From positions 1 to 16,882 of the forward strand of contig DATMEW010000064.1 of NCBI GenBank assembly GCA_035556495.1: a stretch of DNA of 16,882 nt, read 5' to 3'. The notes beneath the pieces are model-generated. The model saw only the letters and a program-made list of their open reading frames with translations, was not told where the DNA came from and did not search any database. Positions 7,046 to 14,236 of this stretch are shown here, one piece after another. Origin of the DNA: CANKHJ01 sp035556495. Lineage in GTDB: Bacteria; Pseudomonadota; Alphaproteobacteria; Rhizobiales; Xanthobacteraceae. The position numbers and the translations under genes are program-made. Numbering within the stretch: the first letter of the stretch is position 1; each line of letters starts with the position of its first letter.

Positions 7046-8284
7046 ATGACAAAGTTCCCCCCTGCCGTTACCCTTGCGGATATCGAAGCCGCCGCGGAGG
7101 CCATTTCGGGCGCCGTGATCCGGACCCCGATGCTGCGCTCGCCCCGGCTGAGTGCGCTGACGGACGCCGACGTTTTCATCAAATACGAGAATGTCCAGTC
7201 CACGGCATCGTTCAAGGAGCGCGGCGCGCTGAACCGCCTGCTGGCGCTCACGCAAGCCGAGCGTCAGCGCGGCGTCGTCGCCATGTCCGCCGGCAACCAT
7301 GCCCAGGCCGTGGCCACCCACGGTCATCGCCTCGGCATACCTGTCACCATCGTCATGCCGGTGACCACGCCTTTCGTGAAGGTGGACGCGACCCGGGCCT
7401 ATGGTGCGCAGGTGCTGCTGCATGGCGAGAGCCTCTCGGAATCCCAGGCGAAGGCGGAGGAGCTGGCCGGGCGGGATGGCCTCGTGCTGGTCCATCCCTA
7501 TGACGATCCGGCCGTGATCGCGGGGCAGGGCACCGTCGCGCTGGAAATGCTGGAGGACGTGCCGGCGCTCGACATGCTGGTCGTTCCCGTCGGGGGCGGC
7601 GGGCTCATCGCCGGCAATGCCGTGGCCGCAAAGGCGCTGCGTCCGGAAATCGAGATCCTGGGGGCGGAGGCCGCGCTCTATCCGTCGGTCTGGAACGCCC
7701 TGCATGGGATGGAGCGGCCCTGCGGCGGGCCGACGCTTGCGGAAGGTATTGCCGTGAAGACGGTCGGCCAACTGACCCTGCCGATCGTCCGCGACCTCGT
7801 ATCCGACATCCTTCTGGTCGGCGAGGATCATCTCGAACGGGCGGTGAACTGCTATCTGACGCTCCAGAAGACCGTCGCGGAAGGCGCCGGCGCGGCGGGG
7901 CTCGCCGCGATGCTGTCCGAACCGGCGCGGTTCCGCGGGCGCAGGGTCGGCCTCATCCTGAGCGGCGGCAATATCGATTCACGGATTCTCGCGTCGGTGA
8001 TGGTGCGCGAACTGGAGCGGGATGGCCGCATCGTGTCGTTCCGGCTCACCATTCCGGACCGGCCGGGCGTTCTCGGCGTCATCGCAACGCGGCTGGGCGA
8101 ACTGGATGCCAACATTCTGGATGTCGACCACCGGCGCCTGTTCCTCGATGTTCCGGCCAAGGGCGCGCGTCTCGACATCACGGTGGAGGCGCGGGACGCA
8201 AGCCATATCGAGAATATCAGCGCCGCGCTGGCGCGGGAGGGCTACGAGCCGCAGCGCATCGAAAGCGTCATGAGCATGGAGTAG
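7046..8284 (+). CDS. ilvA: Threonine ammonia-lyase with C-terminal ACT domain (medium form)
   Basis: This PLP enzyme deaminates threonine to 2-oxobutanoate, the first step to isoleucine, or acts in threonine degradation. The 412-residue product has the PLP lysine K57 in STASFKERGA, the SAGNHAQAVA substrate loop, and the phosphate-binding glycine loop GGGGL at 183-187. A single ACT domain from about residue 330 (LTIPDRPGVLGVIATRLGELDANILDV) suggests amino-acid feedback control. One ACT domain and about 410 residues match the medium form rather than E. coli IlvA, which has two regulatory modules. ATG 7046 has GGA 8 bases upstream; an in-frame ATG at 7028 is possible. No ilv genes adjoin it. Its stop is 11 bp from the hemB stop on the other strand. 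A catabolic (tdcB-like) role cannot be excluded. Confidence 0.9.
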   Translation: MTKFPPAVTLADIEAAAEAISGAVIRTPMLRSPRLSALTDADVFIKYENVQSTASFKERGALNRLLALTQAERQRGVVAMSAGNHAQAVATHGHRLGIPVTIVMPVTTPFVKVDATRAYGAQVLLHGESLSESQAKAEELAGRDGLVLVHPYDDPAVIAGQGTVALEMLEDVPALDMLVVPVGGGGLIAGNAVAAKALRPEIEILGAEAALYPSVWNALHGMERPCGGPTLAEGIAVKTVGQLTLPIVRDLVSDILLVGEDHLERAVNCYLTLQKTVAEGAGAAGLAAMLSEPARFRGRRVGLILSGGNIDSRILASVMVRELERDGRIVSFRLTIPDRPGVLGVIATRLGELDANILDVDHRRLFLDVPAKGARLDITVEARDASHIENISAALAREGYEPQRIESVMSME

Positions 8285-8295
8285 CGACCAGCGCT

Positions 8296-9357
8296 TCAGG
8301 CCGTTCCGGCGCGCAGCCGTTCGGCCACGCGCGGCGCGAAATAAGTCAGCACGCCATCCGCGCCCGCGCGCTTGAAGGCCATCAGGCTTTCCATCATGGC
8401 CCTGTCGCCGTCGAGCCAGCCGTTCTGCACCGCCGCCTGGATCATCGCGTATTCGCCGGACACCTGATACGCGAAAGTCGGCATGGCGAAGGCGTCCTTC
8501 ACGCGGCGGACGATGTCGAGATACGGCATGCCGGGCTTCACCATGACCATGTCCGCGCCTTCGGCGATGTCGAGTTCGACTTCGCGCAGGGCCTCGTCGG
8601 AATTGGCCGGGTCGATCTGGTAGGTGCGCTTGTCGCCCTTCAGCGTTCCGGACGAACCCACGGCATCGCGGAACGGGCCGTAAAAGGCCGATGCGTATTT
8701 CGCCGCATAGGCCATGATCGAAACGTCCTGATGGCCGGCATGGTCCAGCGCGGCGCGGATCGCGCCGACGCGCCCGTCCATCATGTCCGAAGGCGCGATG
8801 ATGTCCGCGCCGGCTTCGGCCTGGACGAGAGCCTGACGCACCAGCACGTCCACGCTCTCGTCGTTCAGGATGGTGTCGCCGTGCATCAGGCCGTCATGGC
8901 CGTGGCTGGTATAGGGGTCCAGCGCCACGTCGCAGAGAATCCCGATCTCGGGCACGGCCGCCTTGATGGCCCGGACGGCACGACACACCAGATTGTCCGT
9001 ATTCAGCGCCTCGGTGCCGACTTCGTCCCGCAGGGCGGGATCGGTATAGGGAAACAGCGCGATACAGGGGATCGAGAGCCGCGCGGCGCGCTCTGCATCC
9101 CGCACGGCTTCGTCCACCGAAATGCGTTCCACGTCCGGCATGGAGGGAACAGGGACGCGCTCACCATGACCATCGGCGATGAAGATCGGCCAGATCAGGT
9201 CTGCCGTGGTCAGCGTATTCTCGCGCACCATGCGCCGCGTCCATTCGGCCCTGCGGTTGCGGCGCATGCGCACCGCCAGGTCGAGCGGCTGCATCGCCGG
9301 TTCCGCCGCCGTGAAACGGACCTTGTTTTCGAGCGGCCGTCCGAACTTGATCGCCAT
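8296..9357 (-). CDS. hemB: Delta-aminolevulinic acid dehydratase (porphobilinogen synthase)
   Basis: HemB condenses two 5-aminolevulinate molecules to porphobilinogen in haem biosynthesis. The 353-residue product has both Schiff-base lysines: K220 in AYAAKYASAFYGPFRDA and K274 in VMVKPGMPYLDI. The active-site metal segment reads ILCDVALDPYTSHGHDG, with D143, D147 and D155 where zinc enzymes have cysteines; this is the magnesium-type arrangement described for Bradyrhizobium. The start MAIKFGRPLE at 9357 has GGAG seven bases upstream. The frame stays open far upstream (to 10401), but that part is antisense to the next gene and unlike HemB. It is divergent from the hydrolase gene, with 126 bp between them. 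Confidence 0.96.
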   Translation of the reverse strand: MAIKFGRPLENKVRFTAAEPAMQPLDLAVRMRRNRRAEWTRRMVRENTLTTADLIWPIFIADGHGERVPVPSMPDVERISVDEAVRDAERAARLSIPCIALFPYTDPALRDEVGTEALNTDNLVCRAVRAIKAAVPEIGILCDVALDPYTSHGHDGLMHGDTILNDESVDVLVRQALVQAEAGADIIAPSDMMDGRVGAIRAALDHAGHQDVSIMAYAAKYASAFYGPFRDAVGSSGTLKGDKRTYQIDPANSDEALREVELDIAEGADMVMVKPGMPYLDIVRRVKDAFAMPTFAYQVSGEYAMIQAAVQNGWLDGDRAMMESLMAFKRAGADGVLTYFAPRVAERLRAGTA

Positions 9358-9377
9358 GGAAGCACTCCAGTTGACCC

Positions 9378-9406
9378 TTCCTACCGCGCCCCGAGCGGTT
9401 TGTGAA
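9378..9406 (-). promoter_or_regulatory. Candidate hemB promoter
   Basis: On the minus strand TTCACA (plus-strand 9401-9406) and TAGGAA (9378-9383) are separated by 17 bp. They lie 21-50 bp before the hemB ATG, leaving room for a short leader with a Shine-Dalgarno. Both elements are imperfect, so this is a pattern-based proposal. Confidence 0.35.
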
Positions 9407-9483
9407 TTTGGTCGCTTTGCGTGGCGGGGGACTGCCGGCGATGCGCGGTTGCCAACGCCGTGCCCGCGCGCTAGCCAACAGCG

Positions 9484-10554
9484 GTGAGTTCCGAGCCCGA
9501 CATATTGTTCGAGCGGCGCGGCTGTGCGGGCGTCGTGACGCTCAATCGCCCCAAGGCGCTCAATGCCCTGACGCTGGCCATGGTGCGCGTTCTGGCCACG
9601 CAGCTTGCCGCCTGGGCGGATGATCCCGCCGTGACGCGGGTGGTGGTCCGCAGCGGCAGCGAGCGGGCTTTCTGCGCCGGCGGCGACGTGCGGGCGATGT
9701 ACGATCTTGGCCGCGCAGGACAGGTCGATGACGCGCTGACCTTCTGGCGCGAGGAATATATCCTCAACACTGCCATCAAGCGCTATCCGAAGCCTTATAT
9801 CACCCTGATCGACGGTATTGTGATGGGCGGCGGCGCCGGCATCTCGATCCACGGCTCCCACCGCGTGGCGGGGGATCGATTCCTTTTCGCAATGCCCGAA
9901 GGGGCGATCGGCCTGTTTCCGGATGTCGGTGCGACCTTCTTCCTGTCCCGGATGCCGGGGGAGACCGGTGCGTGGTGCGCGCTGACGGGCGGACGGCTTG
10001 GGCCGGAGGACGGTGCCGCCTCGGGCCTCGCGACCCACCGCGTGGCCTCCGCGCGGTTCGCGGCGCTGGCCGAGGAACTGTGCTCCGAACGCCCGGTCGA
10101 TGACGTGCTTGCCGCTTTTGCGATGTCCGTGCAGGACGGCCCGGTTCTGGAGCGGCGCGATATGATCGATGCCGCTTTCGGACATGACGAGGTGGAGGAC
10201 ATTCTCGCGGCGCTGGATGGCTTTGCAGCCGGGCAGGGGGATGCGGCGGCCTTCGCGCGCGACAGCGCCGCCATGATCCGCGGGAATTCCCCGACCACGA
10301 TGCGGATCGCGTTGAACCAGATGCGTGCGGGACGGCGGCTCGATTTCGAGGGCTGCATGCGTCTCGAATATCGTATCGTGTCGCGTATCGTGCGCGAGCA
10401 TGACTTCTACGAAGGCGTTCGGGCGATGCTGGTGGACAAGGACAAGACGCCGCGCTGGAATCCCGCCAGCCTCGAACAGGTCTCCGCGCCGGACGTCGCC
10501 CGCTATTTCGCGGCGCTGCCGCCCGATCTCGAACTGCCGGTGAACCCGTCATGA
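9484..10554 (+). CDS. 3-hydroxyisobutyryl-CoA hydrolase (enoyl-CoA hydratase/isomerase family)
   Basis: The likely reaction is hydrolysis of 3-hydroxyisobutyryl-CoA in valine degradation. The 356-residue product is longer than ordinary enoyl-CoA hydratases (about 260) and matches the hydrolase subgroup. It shows the crotonase-fold FCAGGDVRAMY (residues 63-73) and MGGGAGISIHGSHRVA oxyanion-hole segments. The hydrolase signature MPEGAIGLFPDVG places E139 and D147 eight residues apart, as in the human enzyme (E143/D151). The C-terminal extension ends DKDKTPRWNPAS, also typical. The GTG start at 9484 fits the family N-terminus but lacks a Shine-Dalgarno. Its stop overlaps the start of a membrane protein gene (ATGA at 10551-10554), so the two are probably translated together. 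A broader acyl-CoA hydrolase role is possible. Confidence 0.88.
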   Translation: MSSEPDILFERRGCAGVVTLNRPKALNALTLAMVRVLATQLAAWADDPAVTRVVVRSGSERAFCAGGDVRAMYDLGRAGQVDDALTFWREEYILNTAIKRYPKPYITLIDGIVMGGGAGISIHGSHRVAGDRFLFAMPEGAIGLFPDVGATFFLSRMPGETGAWCALTGGRLGPEDGAASGLATHRVASARFAALAEELCSERPVDDVLAAFAMSVQDGPVLERRDMIDAAFGHDEVEDILAALDGFAAGQGDAAAFARDSAAMIRGNSPTTMRIALNQMRAGRRLDFEGCMRLEYRIVSRIVREHDFYEGVRAMLVDKDKTPRWNPASLEQVSAPDVARYFAALPPDLELPVNPS

Positions 10555-10997
10555 GCGATCCGATCATCACCAGCCAGTCCCAGACGCTGGAGCCGGTGCA
10601 TGCCGATGATGCCGGCTATCGCCGTGACTGGAGCTGGAGCCAACGCCTCGTGCTGTTCTTGCGCGTCATGGCGGGCCTTGCCCTGCTCAAGGGGCTCTAT
10701 CATTGGTCGGTGGTCGGCGGCTTCATCGGCGAAGCTTCGTTCGAGAATTATGTGGTGCCTTACCAGACCGCGACGGTGTTCTTCGCGGTGATCGATCTCG
10801 TCGCCGCTGTCGGGCTCTGGCTTGCCGCGCCCTGGGGCGCCGTGGTGTGGCTCACTGCGATGATCTCGATGATCGCGGTCGAGATGATGTTTCCGCAGAT
10901 ATATGGCGGGCGCATCTGGGTAATGGCGGCCGGCCTCCTGTGCCTTTGCGCGTATGTCGTGCTTGCGCTCAAGGCCGCGGGCGAACAACCTCGTTAA
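10551..10997 (+). CDS. Four-helix membrane protein, probable DUF6163 family
   Basis: The function is unknown. The 148-residue product has a soluble N-terminus (about 30 residues, ending RRDWSWSQR) and four predicted membrane helices at about 33-52, 73-92, 94-113 and 122-141, with a short cytoplasmic-type basic end. It contains Trp, Tyr and Met residues in the helices but no catalytic motif I recognise. The ATG overlaps the upstream hydrolase stop by four bases, so translation is coupled. The next gene, 301 bp downstream, is the MarR-type regulator ldtR. From memory, DUF6163 proteins lie beside this regulator in many Hyphomicrobiales. The family name is from recall of sequence and context, not from a search. 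A role in the cell envelope is a guess based on the ldtR neighbour. Confidence 0.75.
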   Translation: MSDPIITSQSQTLEPVHADDAGYRRDWSWSQRLVLFLRVMAGLALLKGLYHWSVVGGFIGEASFENYVVPYQTATVFFAVIDLVAAVGLWLAAPWGAVVWLTAMISMIAVEMMFPQIYGGRIWVMAAGLLCLCAYVVLALKAAGEQPR

Positions 10998-11298
10998 CGC
11001 CTCCTGAAAATCCGGGCCTGCTTGCGCCGGCCCCGACAGTGATCCGCGCGCTGCGGCAATGCGATCCGCCTCGGCGCAATCGCGCTTTATGCGCATGGCG
11101 CAGCCACTTCCAGCGTGAATCGAAAGTTACCGAAAGCCCTTGAGTTATCGGATAAATTGATCGTTCACCTTCACGGATAAACCTTCTCTTTATTGTGTTA
11201 TTTAAGTCGATTTTAGACCCTCCGGTTTAGGTTGGTCTCAACGGGAAAACAGGGCCCGGTCGAAAAAAGCATAATTCGAAAACAGGAAGGCGTTGACC
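10998..11298 (+). other. Intergenic region before ldtR with repeats, probable control region
   Basis: No gene is seen in this 301-bp gap. The first part (to about 11110) is GC-rich. From about 11140 to 11220 it becomes clearly AT-rich, unlike the surroundings. This part holds the inverted repeat TTATC-G-GATAA (11145-11155), two direct copies of CGGATAAA (11149-11156 and 11174-11181, 25 bp apart), and the spaced inverted repeat AGACC-N14-GGTCT (11215-11238). These are plausible operator sites for LdtR autoregulation or another regulator. I could not settle on a convincing -35/-10 pair. AGGAAGG at 11284-11290 is the ldtR ribosome-binding site. Confidence 0.55.
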
Positions 11299-11811
11299 AT
11301 GAAAGCCGCGATGAAAACCGCAGAGATCGTCGAACGTGATCCGCAGCAGGATCACGTTCGGCCGCTCTATCTCGAAGCCCTCACGCTGGTCGAGCGTCTG
11401 CATCGCCGCCTGCTCGATGTCATCAAGGACGAGTTCGATCGTCGCGGCCGCGCGGACATCAATGCCGTGCAGGCGCTGCTGCTCTATAACATCGGCGACA
11501 AGGAGCTGACCGCCGGCGAGTTGCGCACCCGCGGTTATTATCTCGGCTCGAACGTCTCCTACAATCTCAAGAAGCTCGTCGAGATGGGTTTCCTGGATCA
11601 TCAGCGCTCGCGGGTGGACCGGCGTTCGGTGCGCATCAAGCTCACCGACAAGGGGCACGAAGTGCGCGACATCATCGAGGGGCTTTATCAGAAGCACGTC
11701 CGCACGGTGGAGCAGATCGGCGGCATTAGCTCGGACGAATTCGCGACCCTGAACAAGTCGCTGCACCGTCTGGAGCGCTTCTGGACCGACCAGATCCTTT
11801 ATCGTCTCTGA
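11299..11811 (+). CDS. ldtR: MarR-family winged-helix transcriptional regulator LdtR
   Basis: LdtR, known from Liberibacter and Sinorhizobium, controls an L,D-transpeptidase gene and osmotic or cell-wall stress responses and responds to aromatic ligands. The 170-residue product has the MarR layout: N-terminal dimerisation helices, then a winged helix with LTAGELRTRGYYLGSNVSYN (about 70-89) as helix-turn-helix. The wing HQRSRVDRRSVRIKLTDKG (about 101-119) carries the conserved D-R-R. ATG 11299 is placed eight bases after AGGAAGG; a TTG two codons upstream is less likely. It ends shortly before a strong hairpin and appears monocistronic. No L,D-transpeptidase gene lies in this window, so its target must be elsewhere. 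The family is firm; the LdtR identity rests on sequence recall and on the DUF6163/glyA context. Confidence 0.85.
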   Translation: MKAAMKTAEIVERDPQQDHVRPLYLEALTLVERLHRRLLDVIKDEFDRRGRADINAVQALLLYNIGDKELTAGELRTRGYYLGSNVSYNLKKLVEMGFLDHQRSRVDRRSVRIKLTDKGHEVRDIIEGLYQKHVRTVEQIGGISSDEFATLNKSLHRLERFWTDQILYRL

Positions 11812-11839
11812 GACGGACTTCTTCCTTCTGGCAGACACA

Positions 11840-11866
11840 AAGGGGCGCCCTGCGGCGCCCCTTCTC
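11840..11866. terminator. Terminator between ldtR and the convergent small gene
   Basis: AAGGGGCGCC (11840-11849), loop CTGC and GGCGCCCCTT (11854-11863) form a perfect 10-bp stem, followed by a short T-rich tail (TTCTCAT). The stem lies 28 bp after the ldtR stop and 23 bp after the end of the minus-strand gene ending at 11887. It can serve both directions. Confidence 0.8.
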
Positions 11867-11886
11867 ATGTGCGGCGGTGTGAAGAT

Positions 11887-12159
11887 TCAGTCGCCGTATT
11901 TCTCATAGGCGTCGTCGAGATCGTTGGCGCTGGCGAAGGGGATGACGTCCCAGACCACGTCCGCCTTGTTGATGTGTTCGAGACCCTTGATCGGCGTGAA
12001 GTTGAAGCCACGGTCGCTGCGATCCGGATAGAGGCCGAACACGAGTTCCGCGCCTGCGACCATTTCGCGGATGGCGGCCTCGCGTTCGTCGTCGGTGCCG
12101 GCGATCAGTTTCTCGTTCTCGACGGCTTTCGCCAGCAGATCGGTGTCGGAAATATCCAT
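11887..12159 (-). CDS. Small acidic protein of unknown function
   Basis: I do not recognise a family. The 90-residue product is acidic (21 Asp/Glu against 9 Lys/Arg) with no signal peptide, membrane helix or cysteine. The first half (to about residue 38) looks helical: LLAKAVENEKLIAG, then DEREAAIREMVAGAEL. The second half has GLYPDRSDRGFNFTPIKGLEHI and ends DDAYEKYGD. A cytoplasmic location is likely. The frame is open upstream to 12282, but residues before 12159 are Arg/Pro-rich and look non-coding. ATG 12159 has only a weak AGGCG before it, so the start is uncertain. It converges on ldtR and is divergent from glyA, with 240 bp between starts. Normal amino-acid composition and a terminator at its end support a real gene. 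Confidence 0.7.
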   Translation of the reverse strand: MDISDTDLLAKAVENEKLIAGTDDEREAAIREMVAGAELVFGLYPDRSDRGFNFTPIKGLEHINKADVVWDVIPFASANDLDDAYEKYGD

Positions 12160-12268
12160 GCGCGCCTGACGAGGTTGGTGGGCCGGTTCGCGCCAGAGAT
12201 AGGCTTTCGCCCCCGGTCCGGCAATCTCGCCCGCCCGATGCGTGTGGACGGGCGGCTGCCGCAATTCC

Positions 12269-12343
12269 CGATGGCCGCCCATCGGCCCACTGCTTGGATC
12301 GGCCGGGCCGATATGTTAAGCGCTGGAACCCATCGGCCGGGCC
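12269..12343. repeat. ATCGGCC repeat cluster upstream of glyA
   Basis: The 12-base sequence ATCGGCCGGGCC occurs at 12298-12309 and 12332-12343, 34 bp apart. The first copy is part of a near-perfect palindrome, ATCGGCC-G-GGCCGAT (12298-12312). Just before it is CGATGG-CCGC-CCATCG (12269-12284), which carries a further ATCGGCCC. The cluster lies 57-131 bp before the glyA start and could be an operator or leader-RNA structure. No known riboswitch was recognised. Confidence 0.6.
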
Positions 12344-12399
12344 TCTGTGGCGACTTCGTCGCAACGTCGCGCCGGTTCAAATCACGCAGGAAATTCGCC

Positions 12400-13695
12400 A
12401 TGTCCGCGAGCGCCGTCGCAGCTTCCGCCCTTTTCACAGCCAGCCTGCGGGACGCCGATCCCGAGATCGCCGAGGCCGTGAAGCTCGAACTCGGTCGCCA
12501 GCGCGACGAGATCGAGCTGATCGCGTCGGAGAATATCGTGAGCCGGGCCGTGCTCGAGGCGCAGGGCTCGGTGCTGACGAACAAATACGCGGAAGGCTAT
12601 CCCGGGCGCCGCTATTACGGCGGCTGCCAGTATGTGGATATCGCCGAGCGGCTGGCGATCGAGCGGGTGACGAAGCTGTTCGGGGCGAATTTCGCCAACG
12701 TGCAGCCCCATTCCGGAGCCTCCGCCAATATCGCGGCCTTCATGGCGCTGATGCAGCCGGGCGACACCTTCCTCGGCCTCAATCTGGCGGCCGGCGGCCA
12801 TCTCACCCATGGCGCGCCGGTGAATATGTCCGGCAAATGGTTCAAGCCGGTGTCCTACAACGTGCGCCAGGACGACCAGCGGCTGGACTATGACGAGATC
12901 GCCAAGCTGGCCCGCGAGCACAAGCCCAAGGTCATCATCGCCGGCGGCTCGGCCTATCCGCGCATCATCGACTTCAAGCGGTTCCGGGAGATCGCGGACG
13001 AGGTCGGCGCCTACCTGATGGTGGACATGGCCCATTTCGCCGGCCTCGTCGCGGGCGGCGTGCATCCGAGCCCGGTGCCCCATGCCCATGTCGTGACCTC
13101 CACCGCCCACAAGACCCTGCGCGGGCCGCGCAGCGGCTTCGTGCTGACCAACGACGAGGCGCTGGCCAAGAAGATCAACTCGGCCGTGTTCCCCGGCCTT
13201 CAGGGCGGTCCCTTGATGCATGTCGTTGCCGCCAAGGCGGTGGCCTTTGGCGAGGCGTTGCAGCCGTCCTTCAAGACCTATGCCCAGAATGTCGTGGCGA
13301 ATGCCAAAGTCCTTGCGGAAACGTTGATCGCCAAGGGTTACGACATCGTCTCCGGCGGCACCGACACCCACCTGATGCTGGTGGATCTGCGCGGCAAGGG
13401 GCTGACCGGCAAGGTGGCCGAACTCGCCCTCGGCCGCGCCCATATCACCTGCAACAAGAACGGCATTCCGTTCGATCCGCAGAAGCCGGCGATCACCTCC
13501 GGCATCCGCCTCGGCTCGCCGGCGGGCACCACCCGCGGCTTCGGTGTGGCGGAGTTCACGCAGGTCGGCGAACTGATCGCCGAGGTGCTGGATACCCTCG
13601 CCGCCAAAGGCGCGGAAGAGGACACGGCCGTGGAAGCCGCCGTGCGCGAGAAGGTGACGGCTCTGGTCAGGCGCTTCCCGATCTATCAGGATTGA
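12400..13695 (+). CDS. glyA: Serine hydroxymethyltransferase
   Basis: GlyA interconverts serine and glycine with tetrahydrofolate, supplying one-carbon units. The 431-residue product has the usual length and motifs: ELIASENIVSRAV near the start, NKYAEGYPGRRYYGG, the PHSGASAN segment, DMAHFAGLVAGG, and the PLP lysine K238 in VVTSTAHKTLRGPRSG. The active-site stretch normally reads TTTTHK; here it is TSTAHK, with the Thr next to the His replaced by Ala. The start ATG 12400 has AGGAA seven bases upstream and precedes the family N-terminus. The frame is open back to 11869, but that part is antisense to the small acidic gene. It is the first gene of the run to nusB, with nrdR 43 bp downstream. Confidence 0.97.
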   Translation: MSASAVAASALFTASLRDADPEIAEAVKLELGRQRDEIELIASENIVSRAVLEAQGSVLTNKYAEGYPGRRYYGGCQYVDIAERLAIERVTKLFGANFANVQPHSGASANIAAFMALMQPGDTFLGLNLAAGGHLTHGAPVNMSGKWFKPVSYNVRQDDQRLDYDEIAKLAREHKPKVIIAGGSAYPRIIDFKRFREIADEVGAYLMVDMAHFAGLVAGGVHPSPVPHAHVVTSTAHKTLRGPRSGFVLTNDEALAKKINSAVFPGLQGGPLMHVVAAKAVAFGEALQPSFKTYAQNVVANAKVLAETLIAKGYDIVSGGTDTHLMLVDLRGKGLTGKVAELALGRAHITCNKNGIPFDPQKPAITSGIRLGSPAGTTRGFGVAEFTQVGELIAEVLDTLAAKGAEEDTAVEAAVREKVTALVRRFPIYQD

Positions 13696-13738
13696 TCCGC
13701 GGACCGGCCGTCAGGGCCAGCCGCGGCGAGGGACGAGG

Positions 13739-14236
13739 ATGCGCTGCCCCAATTGTTCCAGCCTGGACACCCAGGTGAAGGATTCCCGCCCGACGGAGGA
13801 CTCTTCGGTCATCCGTCGGCGCCGGGTCTGCATGGCCTGCAACTTCCGCTTCACGACATTCGAGCGGGTGCAACTGCGGGAACTGACCGTCATCAAGCGC
13901 AACGGCCGGCGCGTGCCGTTCGACCGGGACAAGCTGGTGCGCTCGCTCCAGATCGCCCTGCGCAAGCGGCCGGTGGAGCCGGAGCGGATCGACAAGCTGG
14001 TGTCCACCATCGTCCGCGAACTCGAAGCCCAGGGCGAGAGCGACGTGTCCTCCGAAGCGGTCGGCGAGATCGTGATGGAGCATCTGCGCGGCGTGGACGA
14101 TGTCGCCTATGTGCGCTTCGCCTCGGTCTATCGCGATTTCCGCGAGGCGCGGGATTTCAAGGCGCTGCTGGGCGAATTGTCGGGCGAGGACGCGGCGGAG
14201 ACCGCAGACCAACCGCCGCGGCTTCCGCGGAAATGA
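13739..14236 (+). CDS. nrdR: Transcriptional repressor NrdR
   Basis: NrdR represses ribonucleotide reductase genes in response to ATP/dATP levels by binding NrdR boxes. The 165-residue product begins MRCPNC and has a zinc ribbon with C3, C6, C31 and C34, followed by an ATP-cone domain (about residues 49-139, starting VIKRNGRRVPFDRDKLVRSL). The last 20 residues are a poorly conserved Pro/Arg tail. ATG 13739 is preceded by a GAGGGA/GAGG-type ribosome-binding site. Its TGA overlaps the ribD ATG by four bases, so riboflavin genes are translationally coupled to it, a common alphaproteobacterial arrangement. No ribonucleotide reductase gene or paired NrdR box is seen here. Confidence 0.97.
   Translation: MRCPNCSSLDTQVKDSRPTEDSSVIRRRRVCMACNFRFTTFERVQLRELTVIKRNGRRVPFDRDKLVRSLQIALRKRPVEPERIDKLVSTIVRELEAQGESDVSSEAVGEIVMEHLRGVDDVAYVRFASVYRDFREARDFKALLGELSGEDAAETADQPPRLPRK

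Noticed and set aside
6806..7831. Long minus-strand open frame over ilvA, and a similar one at 4897-5892 over the TctC gene
   Set aside because: Both are antisense to well-supported genes and have low-complexity shadow composition.
9358..10401. Upstream extension of the hemB frame to a 701-residue protein
   Set aside because: The extra part is antisense to the hydrolase gene and unlike HemB; a clear HemB start with ribosome-binding site exists at 9357.
11869..12399. Upstream extension of the glyA frame to 608 residues (possible fusion)
   Set aside because: This part is antisense to the small acidic gene and then intergenic; ATG 12400 has a ribosome-binding site and the family N-terminus.
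12160..12399. Glycine riboswitch or other known leader RNA before glyA
   Set aside because: I could not recognise the conserved core of any known class; only the ATCGGCC repeats and a small hairpin are present.
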